Assembly (NCBI RefSeq): GCF_013166515.1
Contig: NZ_JABKKJ010000017.1
Location: 1-52,047, forward strand
Direction of reading: 5' to 3'
DNA from: Xylanibacter caecicola
Lineage (GTDB): Bacteria; Bacteroidota; Bacteroidia; Bacteroidales; Bacteroidaceae
DNA length: 52,047 bases
The translations under genes and the position numbers were made by a program. Shown piece by piece: positions 41,190 through 49,847 of the stretch (position 1 is the stretch's first letter; the number at the start of each line of letters is the position of its first letter). The notes beneath the pieces are model-generated. The model was not told where the DNA came from. It made no database searches and saw only the letters and a list, made by a program, of their open reading frames with translations.

Positions 41190-42749
41190 TTAATTTTTAA
41201 TTATTGGTAATGATATAATAAATGTCGTTCCCTCGTTACGTTCGCTCTTTACGCTTATCTCTCCCTTGTGCTGATGCACGATGTTCTTGACGTATGCAAG
41301 ACCGAGACCAAACCCTTTGACATCATGCACGTTGCCGGTGTGCACACGGTAGAACTTCTCGAAAATCTTCTTAAGGTTTTCTTTCTTTATTCCCATACCG
41401 TTGTCCTTCACCGAAAAGAAAAGACGTTCCTTGTTGTTCCATGTCCTTATCGTCAGTTCCAGACTCTTGTCAGGCTGCTTATATTTCACTGCATTGTCAA
41501 GCAGATTGAATATGACGTTAGTAAAGTGCATCTCGTCAACATATATCATAGGATATACAGCCTTGAGTATCGTCTTTATATGTCCGCCGGTATGTTCCAC
41601 GCGCAGTGTAAACGTATTTGCCACAGTCTCGACAAGCTCGTTCAGATTAAGTTCCTTTTTCTTGAAAGTTACTTTCTTCTTGTCGAACATTGACATCTGC
41701 AATACTTTCTCTACAAGAAACCTCAGGCGCTTCGACTCATCGTTTATAACACCGCCAAGATGCTTCATCATCGTGGGACTTTTCGTAACAGCCTCGTCAT
41801 TAAGCATCTGTGCCGCTAGCGAGATACTGCTTATCGGAGTTTTAAGCTCATGGGTCATGTTATTTATAAAGTCGTTCTTTATCTCACTGTATTTCTTCTG
41901 TCTGAAGACAACTATTACCGTGAAGATGAACATTATAATCATCACAACCGTAAACAGTATGGATGGTATGGCAAAACGTATGCTGCTGAATATATAGCTG
42001 TTGATGTCCGGAAAGTGAACATTCACCACACCAAGATTGTTAGAGGGGTCATTGCGGAAAAGTATCTGTGAATATGAATACTCCTTGCCCTCATCCGTAT
42101 AGTCGGGACAACGGTACTCTTCACGCCCGTCCTGTGTAGTGACGGTGAAGTGATATGGTATGTTCACACCATTGTTTATAAGCTCTGTTTTCAAGTCCTG
42201 ATCGAGTATCTTGAAATTTATACGTTCTTTCAGAGGCTTGTCAGATGCCGTGTACAGCAAGTTATATACAACTTCATCAAGCAATGCTTTCTGATATATA
42301 TACCGGTTTTTCACTATTTCCTGAAGCGATTTTGTGGCATCCGATATATAGTTCTTGTCGTTCTTCAGAATAACGGCCTTAGGCATTGACGAAGGCTTGA
42401 CAGCCATTGTCTTCAATTCGAAAGACGAATATATCGCACCACTTTTTCCTATACCTGGATTTTGATGTGCGGGCATGCCTGCACGGTTGTCGTATTCCTG
42501 ATACATGCTTGTAGTATCTTGCTTTAACGACTTGCGCTCCGTTTCGTTGACATCTTTTTCCAAATAGCGCAAAGTTTCATTCAGCTCGAGATTTCTCGAC
42601 GCCTGATACAGGGCGGTGTTCACCGACTCGTCAAACTGCTCCTTCTTCATCCTCACCATGGCATCGATATATCTCAGCTGGAGGAAGAGAAGCGCAAGGA
42701 ACGAAAGCCCCATTATTATTGCTATTATCCAAATTGTCCTCTTTTTCAT
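41190..42749 (-). CDS. rprX: Sensor histidine kinase (RprX-like)
   Basis: A 519-residue sensor with two membrane helices (about 5-25 and 255-280) around a periplasmic domain of roughly 230 residues, a HisKA domain with 'FINNMTHELKTPISSI' (phospho-acceptor His), and a HATPase domain with N-box 'VIFNLLDNAVKYKQ', 'VKDNGMGI' and 'GFGLGLAYVKN'. It is the partner of the response regulator downstream; in Bacteroides this pair has been tied to stress and redox responses. A TATATTTG box (42754-42761, minus) ends 4 nt before the ATG. Confidence 0.93.
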   Translation of the reverse strand: MKKRTIWIIAIIMGLSFLALLFLQLRYIDAMVRMKKEQFDESVNTALYQASRNLELNETLRYLEKDVNETERKSLKQDTTSMYQEYDNRAGMPAHQNPGIGKSGAIYSSFELKTMAVKPSSMPKAVILKNDKNYISDATKSLQEIVKNRYIYQKALLDEVVYNLLYTASDKPLKERINFKILDQDLKTELINNGVNIPYHFTVTTQDGREEYRCPDYTDEGKEYSYSQILFRNDPSNNLGVVNVHFPDINSYIFSSIRFAIPSILFTVVMIIMFIFTVIVVFRQKKYSEIKNDFINNMTHELKTPISSISLAAQMLNDEAVTKSPTMMKHLGGVINDESKRLRFLVEKVLQMSMFDKKKVTFKKKELNLNELVETVANTFTLRVEHTGGHIKTILKAVYPMIYVDEMHFTNVIFNLLDNAVKYKQPDKSLELTIRTWNNKERLFFSVKDNGMGIKKENLKKIFEKFYRVHTGNVHDVKGFGLGLAYVKNIVHQHKGEISVKSERNEGTTFIISLPIIKN

Positions 42750-42753
42750 ATCG

Positions 42754-42761
42754 CAAATATA
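42754..42761 (-). promoter_or_regulatory. -7 box of rprX, at the start codon
   Basis: CAAATATA, i.e. TATATTTG on the minus strand, 4 nt from ATG 42749; no clear -33 TTTG was found. If used, the mRNA is almost leaderless. 42762-43003 is AT-rich with nothing else recognised. Confidence 0.4.
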
Positions 42762-43003
42762 TTGTAAAATAGAATACGATGTTTATTTTAGGTTAATAAA
42801 TTCCGTTAATTTTAATCATATTAACCAATAATTTAAAAACAAAGTTGATAATTATTAAGTTCGTATTATAAAATAAAGATTAAAATACGCATTAATGCAA
42901 TAAAAGCAGCAATCGCAATGACTGCGTATCGGCATCTATATTACACTATAAAGCATACCGAAATAATATATTCAATACACTACAAGCAAACAATTGACTG
43001 CAA

Positions 43004-43049
43004 AAACAGCCATATCCGGGTCCTGTGTAGGAAACCATGATATGGCTGT
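43004..43049 (-). terminator. Terminator of fusA2
   Basis: AACAGCCATATC (43004-43015) is a perfect reverse complement of GATATGGCTGTT (43038-43049); on the minus strand a U-run follows. About 105 nt after the EF-G2 stop. Confidence 0.8.
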
Positions 43050-43154
43050 TAAATACATCACAGTGAAAACTGTTGACTTGAAAGACCTTTATGCTTTCAT
43101 TATATAAAGGCTGTCACCCTCCACTGTTTAAATCTTTTTCTTGTCAAGGAAACG

Positions 43155-45311
43155 TCATTCCTCATTCTCATCTGCCTCATGAGCCTTTATTAGTTCTTGC
43201 TGAACGTCATTGGGCACAAGCTCGTAACTTGCGAACTTTGTTGTAAACGAGGCGCGACCTCCTGTTATGGAACTCAAGGATATAGAATAGTTGGAAAGTT
43301 CTTTGAGCGGTATCTTTGCCTGCAGTTTCTGATATCCGGCTTCGCTGTCCATACCCATGATGAGAGCGCGGCGTCCCTGCAAGTCGCTCATGACATCGCC
43401 CATGAAATCGGAAGGAACATACACTTCAAGGTCGTAAATAGGCTCAAGTATCTTCGGATCAGCATTCTTGAACGCCTCGGCAAATGCGTTACGTGCTGCG
43501 AGCATGAACGAGAGCTCGTTTGAATCAACAGGGTGCATCTTTCCGTCATACACAATCACACGTACATCGCGTGCATAACTGCCCGTGAGCGGTCCGCGTT
43601 CCATACGCTCCATTATACCTTTCAATATAGCCGGCATGAACCTTGTGTCTATTGCACCTCCGACAACGGAGTTGATGAATACGAGCTTACCGCCCCACTC
43701 CAGGTCGACAACTTCCTTGCCTTTGATATTCATCTTGAATTCCTGACCGTTGAACTTATATACCGTCGGGTCAGGCATGCCTTCTGCATAAGGCTCTATT
43801 ATAAGGTGTACCTCACCAAACTGACCGGCACCGCCCGACTGTTTCTTGTGACGGTAATCGGCACGCGCCGACTTTGTTATCGTCTCACGATAAGGTATCT
43901 TGGGTTCAATGAACTTCACCTGTATCTTCTCGTTATTCTCCAAACGCCACTTCAATGTGCGCAAATGGAACTCTCCCTGACCGTGAACAATGGTCTGGCG
44001 CAACTCCTTGCTCTGCTCTATCACCCATGTGGGGTCTTCCTGACGCATCTTAAGAAGAGCCGCCATAAGTTTTTCTGTTTCTCCTTCATTGACAGCCTTT
44101 ATGGCACGAGAGAACTTTGAATTGGGATATTTTATAAAATCAAAACGGTTTTCACAGTCCTTACCATTGAGCGTGTTACCTGTTTTCACATCTTTCAACT
44201 TCACAGCACACCCTATGTCACCGGCATTAAGCTGGTCCACTGGCTGGCGGTTAGCACCAGCGCATACATATATCTGACCGAAGCGTTCTTTCGAACCGCG
44301 GTCGGCATTCGAGAGTTCGTCACCGGTCTTTACGCTTCCACTCATCACCTTGAAGTAACAAACCTCACCGATATGAGGCTCTACACCGGTCTTGAAGAAA
44401 TACAAAGACGTAGGTCCTTCTGTAGTTACTGATATCTCCTCACCTCGTGTATTGTGTACTTTCGGCATTTCATCAACAAAAGGAACGACATTTCCCAGAA
44501 ACTCCATAAGTCTCCTTACACCCATATCCTTACCTGCACAAACACAGAAAACTGGGAATATCGAACGTGTTACAAGACCTTTACGTATACCTTCGCGCAT
44601 TTCATCCTCGGTAAGAGCCTCTTCTTCAAAGAACTTCTCCATAAGAGTCTCGTCGTTCTCGGCAGCAGCCTCAACAAGTGCTTTATGCATTTCCATCGCC
44701 TTGTCCATCTCCTCTGCCGGAATGTCCTCTATCGTAGGAGCACCACCTTCAGGTCCCCACGAATACTTCTTCATAAGAAGAACATCAATAAGGGCATTGA
44801 AACCCGGTCCCTCGTTGAGCGGATACTGAACCGGAACAACCTTCGGACCATATATTTCCGTCAGGCGCTCCAACACGTTGTTATAGTCGCATTTCTCCGA
44901 ATCAAGCTGATTGACAAGGAATATTACAGGCTTCTTAAGTTTCTCAGTATAACGGAAATGGTTCTGTGTTCCCACTTCCGGACCATATTGACCGTTAAGC
45001 AACAGTATTGCCGTATCCGTTACATTAAGTGCAGTCATGGCAGCACCGACAAAGTCGTCCGAACCGGGACAGTCTATAATATTAAGTTTCTTGTTGTTCC
45101 ACTCAACATGATATACGGTTGAGAAGACAGAATATCCGTATTCCTGCTCTACGGGGAAATAGTCACTTACAGTGTTCTTGGCTGTGATACGCCCGCGACG
45201 CTGAATTATGCCTGCCTCGTAGAGCAGTGCTTCCGTGAGGGTGGTCTTACCGGAGCCGTCGTTACCGAGCAAGGCTATGTTCTTGATTTCATTAGTCTGA
45301 TAAACTTTCAT
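43155..45311 (-). CDS. fusA2: Elongation factor G paralog with an altered GTPase site (EF-G2)
   Basis: A 718-residue EF-G homologue with all five domains. G1 is 'GNDGSGKTTLTE' (EF-G normally AHxDAGKT), the RGIT switch I motif is absent, and G3 is D80-C-P-G-S84-D-D-F, where canonical EF-G has DTPGHVDF: the catalytic His is replaced by Ser84. G4 is NQLD. This matches the EF-G2 paralogs of Bacteroides, known to support translocation without GTP hydrolysis and to aid gut colonisation under nutrient stress. C-terminal domains IV-V are intact ('ARADYRHKKQSGGAGQFGEV'). The tail is acidic. The canonical EF-G gene is not in the window. Confidence 0.93.
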   Translation of the reverse strand: MKVYQTNEIKNIALLGNDGSGKTTLTEALLYEAGIIQRRGRITAKNTVSDYFPVEQEYGYSVFSTVYHVEWNNKKLNIIDCPGSDDFVGAAMTALNVTDTAILLLNGQYGPEVGTQNHFRYTEKLKKPVIFLVNQLDSEKCDYNNVLERLTEIYGPKVVPVQYPLNEGPGFNALIDVLLMKKYSWGPEGGAPTIEDIPAEEMDKAMEMHKALVEAAAENDETLMEKFFEEEALTEDEMREGIRKGLVTRSIFPVFCVCAGKDMGVRRLMEFLGNVVPFVDEMPKVHNTRGEEISVTTEGPTSLYFFKTGVEPHIGEVCYFKVMSGSVKTGDELSNADRGSKERFGQIYVCAGANRQPVDQLNAGDIGCAVKLKDVKTGNTLNGKDCENRFDFIKYPNSKFSRAIKAVNEGETEKLMAALLKMRQEDPTWVIEQSKELRQTIVHGQGEFHLRTLKWRLENNEKIQVKFIEPKIPYRETITKSARADYRHKKQSGGAGQFGEVHLIIEPYAEGMPDPTVYKFNGQEFKMNIKGKEVVDLEWGGKLVFINSVVGGAIDTRFMPAILKGIMERMERGPLTGSYARDVRVIVYDGKMHPVDSNELSFMLAARNAFAEAFKNADPKILEPIYDLEVYVPSDFMGDVMSDLQGRRALIMGMDSEAGYQKLQAKIPLKELSNYSISLSSITGGRASFTTKFASYELVPNDVQQELIKAHEADENEE

Positions 45312-45470
45312 ACTATATTAGATTTAAGACGTTAAACATATATTGGGCTCTAAGATACTACTTTTTGACCGAAAAGCAAAAGATTATATATAAAAGGAAT
45401 AAATTTTTAAAACATATTAGTAATTTTGTTGGTAATTATATCAGTTTATCATCAACCTAAAATATTGTTT

Positions 45471-46601
45471 ATGGCAGGTCTATACATACATATACCTTTT
45501 TGCAGCAGTCGCTGCATATATTGCGGTTTCTACTCAACAACACTATTGTCTCTCCGCGGGGAATACATAAATGCCATTTGCAAAGAGTTTGATTTGCGCC
45601 GTGACTATATTCATGAACAAATAGACACGATATATATCGGAGGAGGTACTCCGTCACAATTAAAAGAAGAAGAACTGCACAGACTGTTTGATACCATATA
45701 TAATAATAAGGTGTATGACATATCCCCAAATGCCGAGATAACAATGGAATGTAATCCGGACGACATCACCACCGACATGGCAGACACTATATCTCAACTT
45801 CCGATAAACAGAATAAGCATGGGAGTTCAGACATTCAATAACAGTCGTCTTAAGTTCATCCGCCGCAGACATACAGCCGAACAAATAGGCAATGCCATAT
45901 CCATGCTGCGGCATGCCGACATAAGCAATATCAGTATAGACCTTATGTTCGGTTTCCCAGATGAAACCATAAACGAATGGAACGATGACGTATCACATGC
46001 TCTTGCCCTTGACGTACAGCACATCTCTGCATACAGCCTTACATACGAAGAAGGAACGTCGCTACACAACATGCTTGCAAAAGGCATTGTTTCCGAAACC
46101 GACGAAGAGCTGAGTCGCACCATGTACTACAATCTTTCAGAGCGTCTGATTGCTGCCGGCTACGAACACTATGAAATAAGCAACTTCGCACTTCCCGGCT
46201 TCCGTTCACGCCACAACGGCAACTACTGGAAAGGCATACCATATATAGGTATAGGTGCTGCCGCCCATTCTTTTGATACTGTTTCAAGACAGTGGAACAT
46301 TGCCGACATAAGGAAATACATTGAAAGTATAAACAATGGCATCATCCCCATGGAAAGTGAGGAGCTTGACACCGACACTTGTTACAACGATACCGTCATG
46401 ACTGCACTTAGGACATGCGAGGGAATAGATTTACAAAAACTCGAAATGACATTCGGCAAACCATACACCGACTATCTGTTGACAAATGGCGAAAAACATA
46501 TTTCCTCCGGCAATCTCTGCCTGTCACAGTCTCATCTGAGCCTTACACGCAACGGCTTGTTCGTCAGCGACGGTATAATGAGCGACCTTATGAAGGTGTG
46601 A
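45471..46601 (+). CDS. hemW: Radical SAM heme chaperone HemW
   Basis: A 376-residue protein. The start at ATG 45471 places the family opening 'AGLYIHIPFCSSRCIYCGFYS', with the CxxxCxxC cluster motif and the extra Cys of HemW/HemN. Further motifs are 'YIGGGTPSQL', 'ECNPDDIT', 'RISMGVQTFN', 'SIDLMFGFP' and 'YEISNFALPG'. HemW proteins bind heme and deliver it to respiratory enzymes; they lack the coproporphyrinogen dehydrogenase activity of HemN. The fourth Cys of oxygen-independent HemN is absent from the expected position. A strong terminator follows. Confidence 0.92.
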   Translation: MAGLYIHIPFCSSRCIYCGFYSTTLLSLRGEYINAICKEFDLRRDYIHEQIDTIYIGGGTPSQLKEEELHRLFDTIYNNKVYDISPNAEITMECNPDDITTDMADTISQLPINRISMGVQTFNNSRLKFIRRRHTAEQIGNAISMLRHADISNISIDLMFGFPDETINEWNDDVSHALALDVQHISAYSLTYEEGTSLHNMLAKGIVSETDEELSRTMYYNLSERLIAAGYEHYEISNFALPGFRSRHNGNYWKGIPYIGIGAAAHSFDTVSRQWNIADIRKYIESINNGIIPMESEELDTDTCYNDTVMTALRTCEGIDLQKLEMTFGKPYTDYLLTNGEKHISSGNLCLSQSHLSLTRNGLFVSDGIMSDLMKV

Positions 46602-46623
46602 GAATACGAAAAGGCTAAAACAA

Positions 46624-46658
46624 AAAAGGAGAAAGTCCGTTCAGAACTTTCTCCTTTT
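46624..46658. terminator. Bidirectional terminator between hemW and rplT
   Basis: AAAAGGAGAAAGT (46624-46636) pairs perfectly with ACTTTCTCCTTTT (46646-46658) around a 9-nt loop. Confidence 0.85.
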
Positions 46659-46702
46659 AATATCATTGTATCGTCTCATTGACAAAGACAATCGCTTATT
46701 TT

Positions 46703-47047
46703 TTACTTTACTTTCTCAACGATAGCCTTGAATGCCTCGGGATTGTTAACAGCGAGGTCAGCAAGAACCTTACGGTTTATCTCGATACCGGCTTTGTGCA
46801 GAGCACCCATAAGTGTAGAGTAGCTCATGTCATGCAGACGTGCGGCAGCATTTATACGCTGAATCCACAACGAACGGAAATTACGTTTCTTATTACGACG
46901 GTCACGATAAGCATAAGTCAAACCCTTTTCCCAAGTGTTCTTCGCAACAGTCCAAACATTCTTTCTAGCTCCGTAGTAGCCGCGTGTAAGTTTTAAAATT
47001 CTTTTTCTCTTTGCTCTTGAAGCAACGTGATTTACTGATCTTGGCAT
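46703..47047 (-). CDS. rplT: 50S ribosomal protein L20
   Basis: A 114-residue basic protein with L20 motifs '[29 protein letters not shown]' and '[17 protein letters not shown]'. It is the last gene of infC-rpmI-rplT; in many bacteria L20 represses this operon by binding its mRNA. Starts 34 nt after rpmI. Confidence 0.98.
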   Translation of the reverse strand: MPRSVNHVASRAKRKRILKLTRGYYGARKNVWTVAKNTWEKGLTYAYRDRRNKKRNFRSLWIQRINAAARLHDMSYSTLMGALHKAGIEINRKVLADLAVNNPEAFKAIVEKVK

Positions 47048-47081
47048 AATTTTCTTCCTTTAAATTTTTGTTTGACTTTGA

Positions 47082-47279
47082 TTAACGCAGACAAAGCAGA
47101 TCGCGAACTGCTTTCATGTTACTATTGTCAACAAGAGTTGAGTGAACAAGATTACGCTTTTGCTTCTTTGTTTTCTTAGTCAAGATGTGACTGTGGTAAG
47201 CGTGATTTCTCTTAACCTTACCTGTACCGGTGAAACGAAACCTCTTCTTGGCACCGGAATTTGTCTTTACTTTTGGCAT
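47082..47279 (-). CDS. rpmI: 50S ribosomal protein L35
   Basis: A 65-residue protein '[25 protein letters not shown]' -type opening, with the second half '[18 protein letters not shown]'. It sits between infC (104 nt upstream) and rplT. Confidence 0.98.
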   Translation of the reverse strand: MPKVKTNSGAKKRFRFTGTGKVKRNHAYHSHILTKKTKKQKRNLVHSTLVDNSNMKAVRDLLCLR

Positions 47280-47383
47280 TGTTTTATAATTTAAATTGTT
47301 ATTTAATCATAGTGGCAACGTATATACCAAACGTTACGCACCGTCCTCTTTACCTTATTATATATTAAAGGAAAAACCTTCTG

Positions 47384-48067
47384 TTATTCGCCTTTCAACT
47401 TTTCAAGTGCATCGGCACTTATCTTGGCATTGGCAAGCAGTCCTCCGTTAGCAGGCATTTCATTTGCTTCATTTGCGACAGCACTGTCCTTTGATTCGGC
47501 TTCACGACGCTCGCGATCCATCTTCTGCTGACTTTTCTTTGCAACGCCCGCCTTTTTCGGATTTATATACAGAAACATTTTCTTTCCTTCCAATGACGGC
47601 ATCTGCTCAACCTTGCCATATTCTTCCAGATCATTGGCAAAACGCAACAGCAAGACTTCGCCCTGTTCCTTGAAAAGAATTGAACGTCCGCGGAAGAACA
47701 CGTATGCACGCACTTTGTTTCCATCTTCCAAGAACTCCTTTGCATGTTTCAATTTGAAGTTGTAGTCGTGATCATCGGTCTGGGGTCCGAAACGTATTTC
47801 CTTCACTTCCTGCTTCACTTGCTTTGCCTTAAGTTCCTTTGCACGCTTCTTCTGCTGATAAAGGAATTTGCTGTAGTCGATGAGACGACAAACCGGCGGC
47901 TGCGCGTTAGGACTTATCTCCACGAGATCCACTCCCTGCTGGCGTGCCATGTCAAGTGCCTGCCGTGTAGGCATCACGGTGGAACCGCTTTCACCTACTA
48001 TACGTACTTCTCTTACACGTATCTGCTCGTTTACACGATACTGATTGGTCTTTCTGTCGTTCTTCAT
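47384..48067 (-). CDS. infC: Translation initiation factor IF-3
   Basis: A 227-residue IF-3: N-terminal domain '[18 protein letters not shown]', '[32 protein letters not shown]', and a C-terminal domain '[25 protein letters not shown]' and '[10 protein letters not shown]'. The C-terminus carries a 45-residue extension beyond the usual 180 residues. ATG start at 48067, so the rare AUU start used in enterics is not seen here. -7 box TAacTTTG at 48093-48100 (minus). thrS, normally adjacent, is 1.8 kb upstream. Confidence 0.97.
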   Translation of the reverse strand: MKNDRKTNQYRVNEQIRVREVRIVGESGSTVMPTRQALDMARQQGVDLVEISPNAQPPVCRLIDYSKFLYQQKKRAKELKAKQVKQEVKEIRFGPQTDDHDYNFKLKHAKEFLEDGNKVRAYVFFRGRSILFKEQGEVLLLRFANDLEEYGKVEQMPSLEGKKMFLYINPKKAGVAKKSQQKMDRERREAESKDSAVANEANEMPANGGLLANAKISADALEKLKGE

Positions 48068-48092
48068 CAAAACTTTTTATGTTAAGCGGCTG

Positions 48093-48100
48093 CAAAGTTA
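48093..48100 (-). promoter_or_regulatory. -7 box of the infC operon
   Basis: CAAAGTTA; TAacTTTG on the minus strand, 25 nt before the infC ATG, so infC has its own promoter independent of thrS. Confidence 0.6.
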
Positions 48101-48279
48101 CGATAAAACATACGAACTGCAAAATAAAAAAACAATTTATTTTATATTAAACAGCATATTTTCAATAAAATACGAGGATATCCGATGACATATTATAATA
48201 TATGTAAAAGCAAATCTTCGTATATTGTTTTTTATAAAGAATTGAATTTTATTAAATACGGCATGTTATATATTTTCCC

Positions 48280-48287
48280 TATTTTTG
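48280..48287 (+). promoter_or_regulatory. -7 box of the YkvA-like gene
   Basis: TAttTTTG, about 51 nt before ATG 48339. Confidence 0.5.
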
Positions 48288-48338
48288 CAATGCACTTCCA
48301 TTATAGTGCATATTTGATAACATATAAAAAGATTGTAT

Positions 48339-48701
48339 ATGAATGTAACGATTATTAATTTGTGGGATAACATTTTAGAGTTTGCGAAAAAAGCCGGCAG
48401 AAAGGGCATGCGCCCCGTTCTTTTGCTGTATTATGTAATGATGAGTGACAAAACGCCTAAATCGGACAAGATAATGATTTTGTCGGCATTGTCATACATA
48501 GTACTTCCAATAAACCTTATGTCATCAAAGCGTCTTCCGATAATAGGCATCATAGATGAGCTGATGTCCTTAACAATGGCTTACCGTAAAGTGCGCCATC
48601 ACATAACACCTGAAATTGAAGCCAAAGCAGAAGCACAACTCGACAAATGGTTTACGGAACGTTTTCCAGTATATACACCGTATGTGGAGATCCTGAACTG
48701 A
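48339..48701 (+). CDS. YkvA/DUF1232 family membrane-associated protein
   Basis: A 120-residue protein starting at ATG 48339. The DUF1232 core is clear: 'KIMILSALSYIVLPINLMSSKRLPIIGIIDEL', a hydrophobic segment with a loop before a second helix. Family function is unknown. It is divergent from infC and one of two genes that separate infC from thrS. A strong terminator follows at 48751-48787. Confidence 0.85.
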   Translation: MNVTIINLWDNILEFAKKAGRKGMRPVLLLYYVMMSDKTPKSDKIMILSALSYIVLPINLMSSKRLPIIGIIDELMSLTMAYRKVRHHITPEIEAKAEAQLDKWFTERFPVYTPYVEILN

Positions 48702-48750
48702 CAAAAAACATTGAATGTTGTATTTTTTAATAAAACATCAACATAAAGAA

Positions 48751-48787
48751 TGCGCCCCAAAGTCTTGTATCGGACTTTTGGGGCGCA
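48751..48787. terminator. Bidirectional terminator between convergent genes
   Basis: TGCGCCCCAAAGTC (48751-48764) pairs with GACTTTTGGGGCGCA (48773-48787) with a single bulged T. Confidence 0.8.
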
Positions 48788-48805
48788 GCTCATATAACAA
48801 TCTTA

Positions 48806-49732
48806 TTATTTTTCATAACGTATAATTTTCGGCAAAGTCACTTCTGAGATTGTTTTAACTTCGCCATCATCTGAATTGCACTTTATATGTATTTCGAGCA
48901 ATTGTCCTTCACTGCAATTCTTTAAATCCTCATACGGAATGTAGATCTTTTTATTAAAAATCCATTCATGCTCAGAATCCAACACACAACCCACTGTTTG
49001 GGATGTAATTTTTGTTGAATTGCTATAAACCTCTGCAGATATGTCAAATGATTGCAGATGAAAAGCATCCAGAGTTAAAACAACTAAAACGTGGTCCTTA
49101 AAGGCATAGAAATAATCTGTAAAGACTTTCATGTCTCCGATACAGACTGTTGGCTCCATTGGATCTCCTTTTTCCACAGGACGTTCTACACTGCTTTCCT
49201 TTAAATTATAACGTGCAAATATTGTTCCTATCATGCTGCCCAATTCTTCATTTGGGCATATTCCTAAATATGTAAAATCCGTTTCGTTATCATACTTCCG
49301 CCACACCTTACTATCTTTCGCAAGAAACATGCGTTTTATTTCTTTTACAATCCCAATACGCACATCGCTCTTACTGCTCTTCACTGAAATAAGAGCAGCA
49401 GAACCAATAACGTAATCTTCATCATAAGTACTAAATCTCGGACCACTATATAGTACAGCTGCATCCACGATGCTTTCATAATCATAAAAAACATCATCTA
49501 TCGGAAAGTCTATCATTTCCCTTTTATCTCCTTTCAAAGGCTGTAAGATTACGGTCATACCATTATCATTCATGTCAGGGACATGAATGATAAGGTCATA
49601 ATCAGCCCTTTTACTCACAGATCCCGATTCATCAAGGTTGTAAAGTTCTCCTCGTATTTTTAGTGTTTCAGCCTTCAAACAACCCAAAGGGAGAATAAGA
49701 AGCATACATATAATGAATATATGTTTTTTCAT
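48806..49732 (-). CDS. Secreted hypothetical protein
   Basis: A 308-residue protein with a signal peptide (1-21, cleavage LKA-ET; the G-C at 17-18 is a weak lipobox). The rest is predicted mostly beta-rich with no motif I can name; segments such as 'ADYDLIIHVPDMND' and 'VDAAVLYSGPRF' look like extracellular domains. It lies between thrS and infC with the same direction, separated from thrS by a terminator, so it is probably transcribed on its own. Base composition is more AT-rich than thrS, consistent with later insertion. Confidence 0.75.
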   Translation of the reverse strand: MKKHIFIICMLLILPLGCLKAETLKIRGELYNLDESGSVSKRADYDLIIHVPDMNDNGMTVILQPLKGDKREMIDFPIDDVFYDYESIVDAAVLYSGPRFSTYDEDYVIGSAALISVKSSKSDVRIGIVKEIKRMFLAKDSKVWRKYDNETDFTYLGICPNEELGSMIGTIFARYNLKESSVERPVEKGDPMEPTVCIGDMKVFTDYFYAFKDHVLVVLTLDAFHLQSFDISAEVYSNSTKITSQTVGCVLDSEHEWIFNKKIYIPYEDLKNCSEGQLLEIHIKCNSDDGEVKTISEVTLPKIIRYEK

Positions 49733-49774
49733 AATACATTTAATTTATAGGTATCAGACATTACAAAAAATCAA

Positions 49775-49828
49775 AAAAGCAGCGGATCATTATCAATACC
49801 ATAATATTGTAATAATCTGCTGCTTTTT
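49775..49828 (-). terminator. Terminator of thrS
   Basis: GCAGC (49779-49783) pairs with GCTGC (49819-49823), extended by ATTAT/ATAAT pairs; U-run on the minus strand. Located just after the thrS stop. Confidence 0.75.
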
Positions 49829-49847
49829 ACTTTATATGCTATATTCT

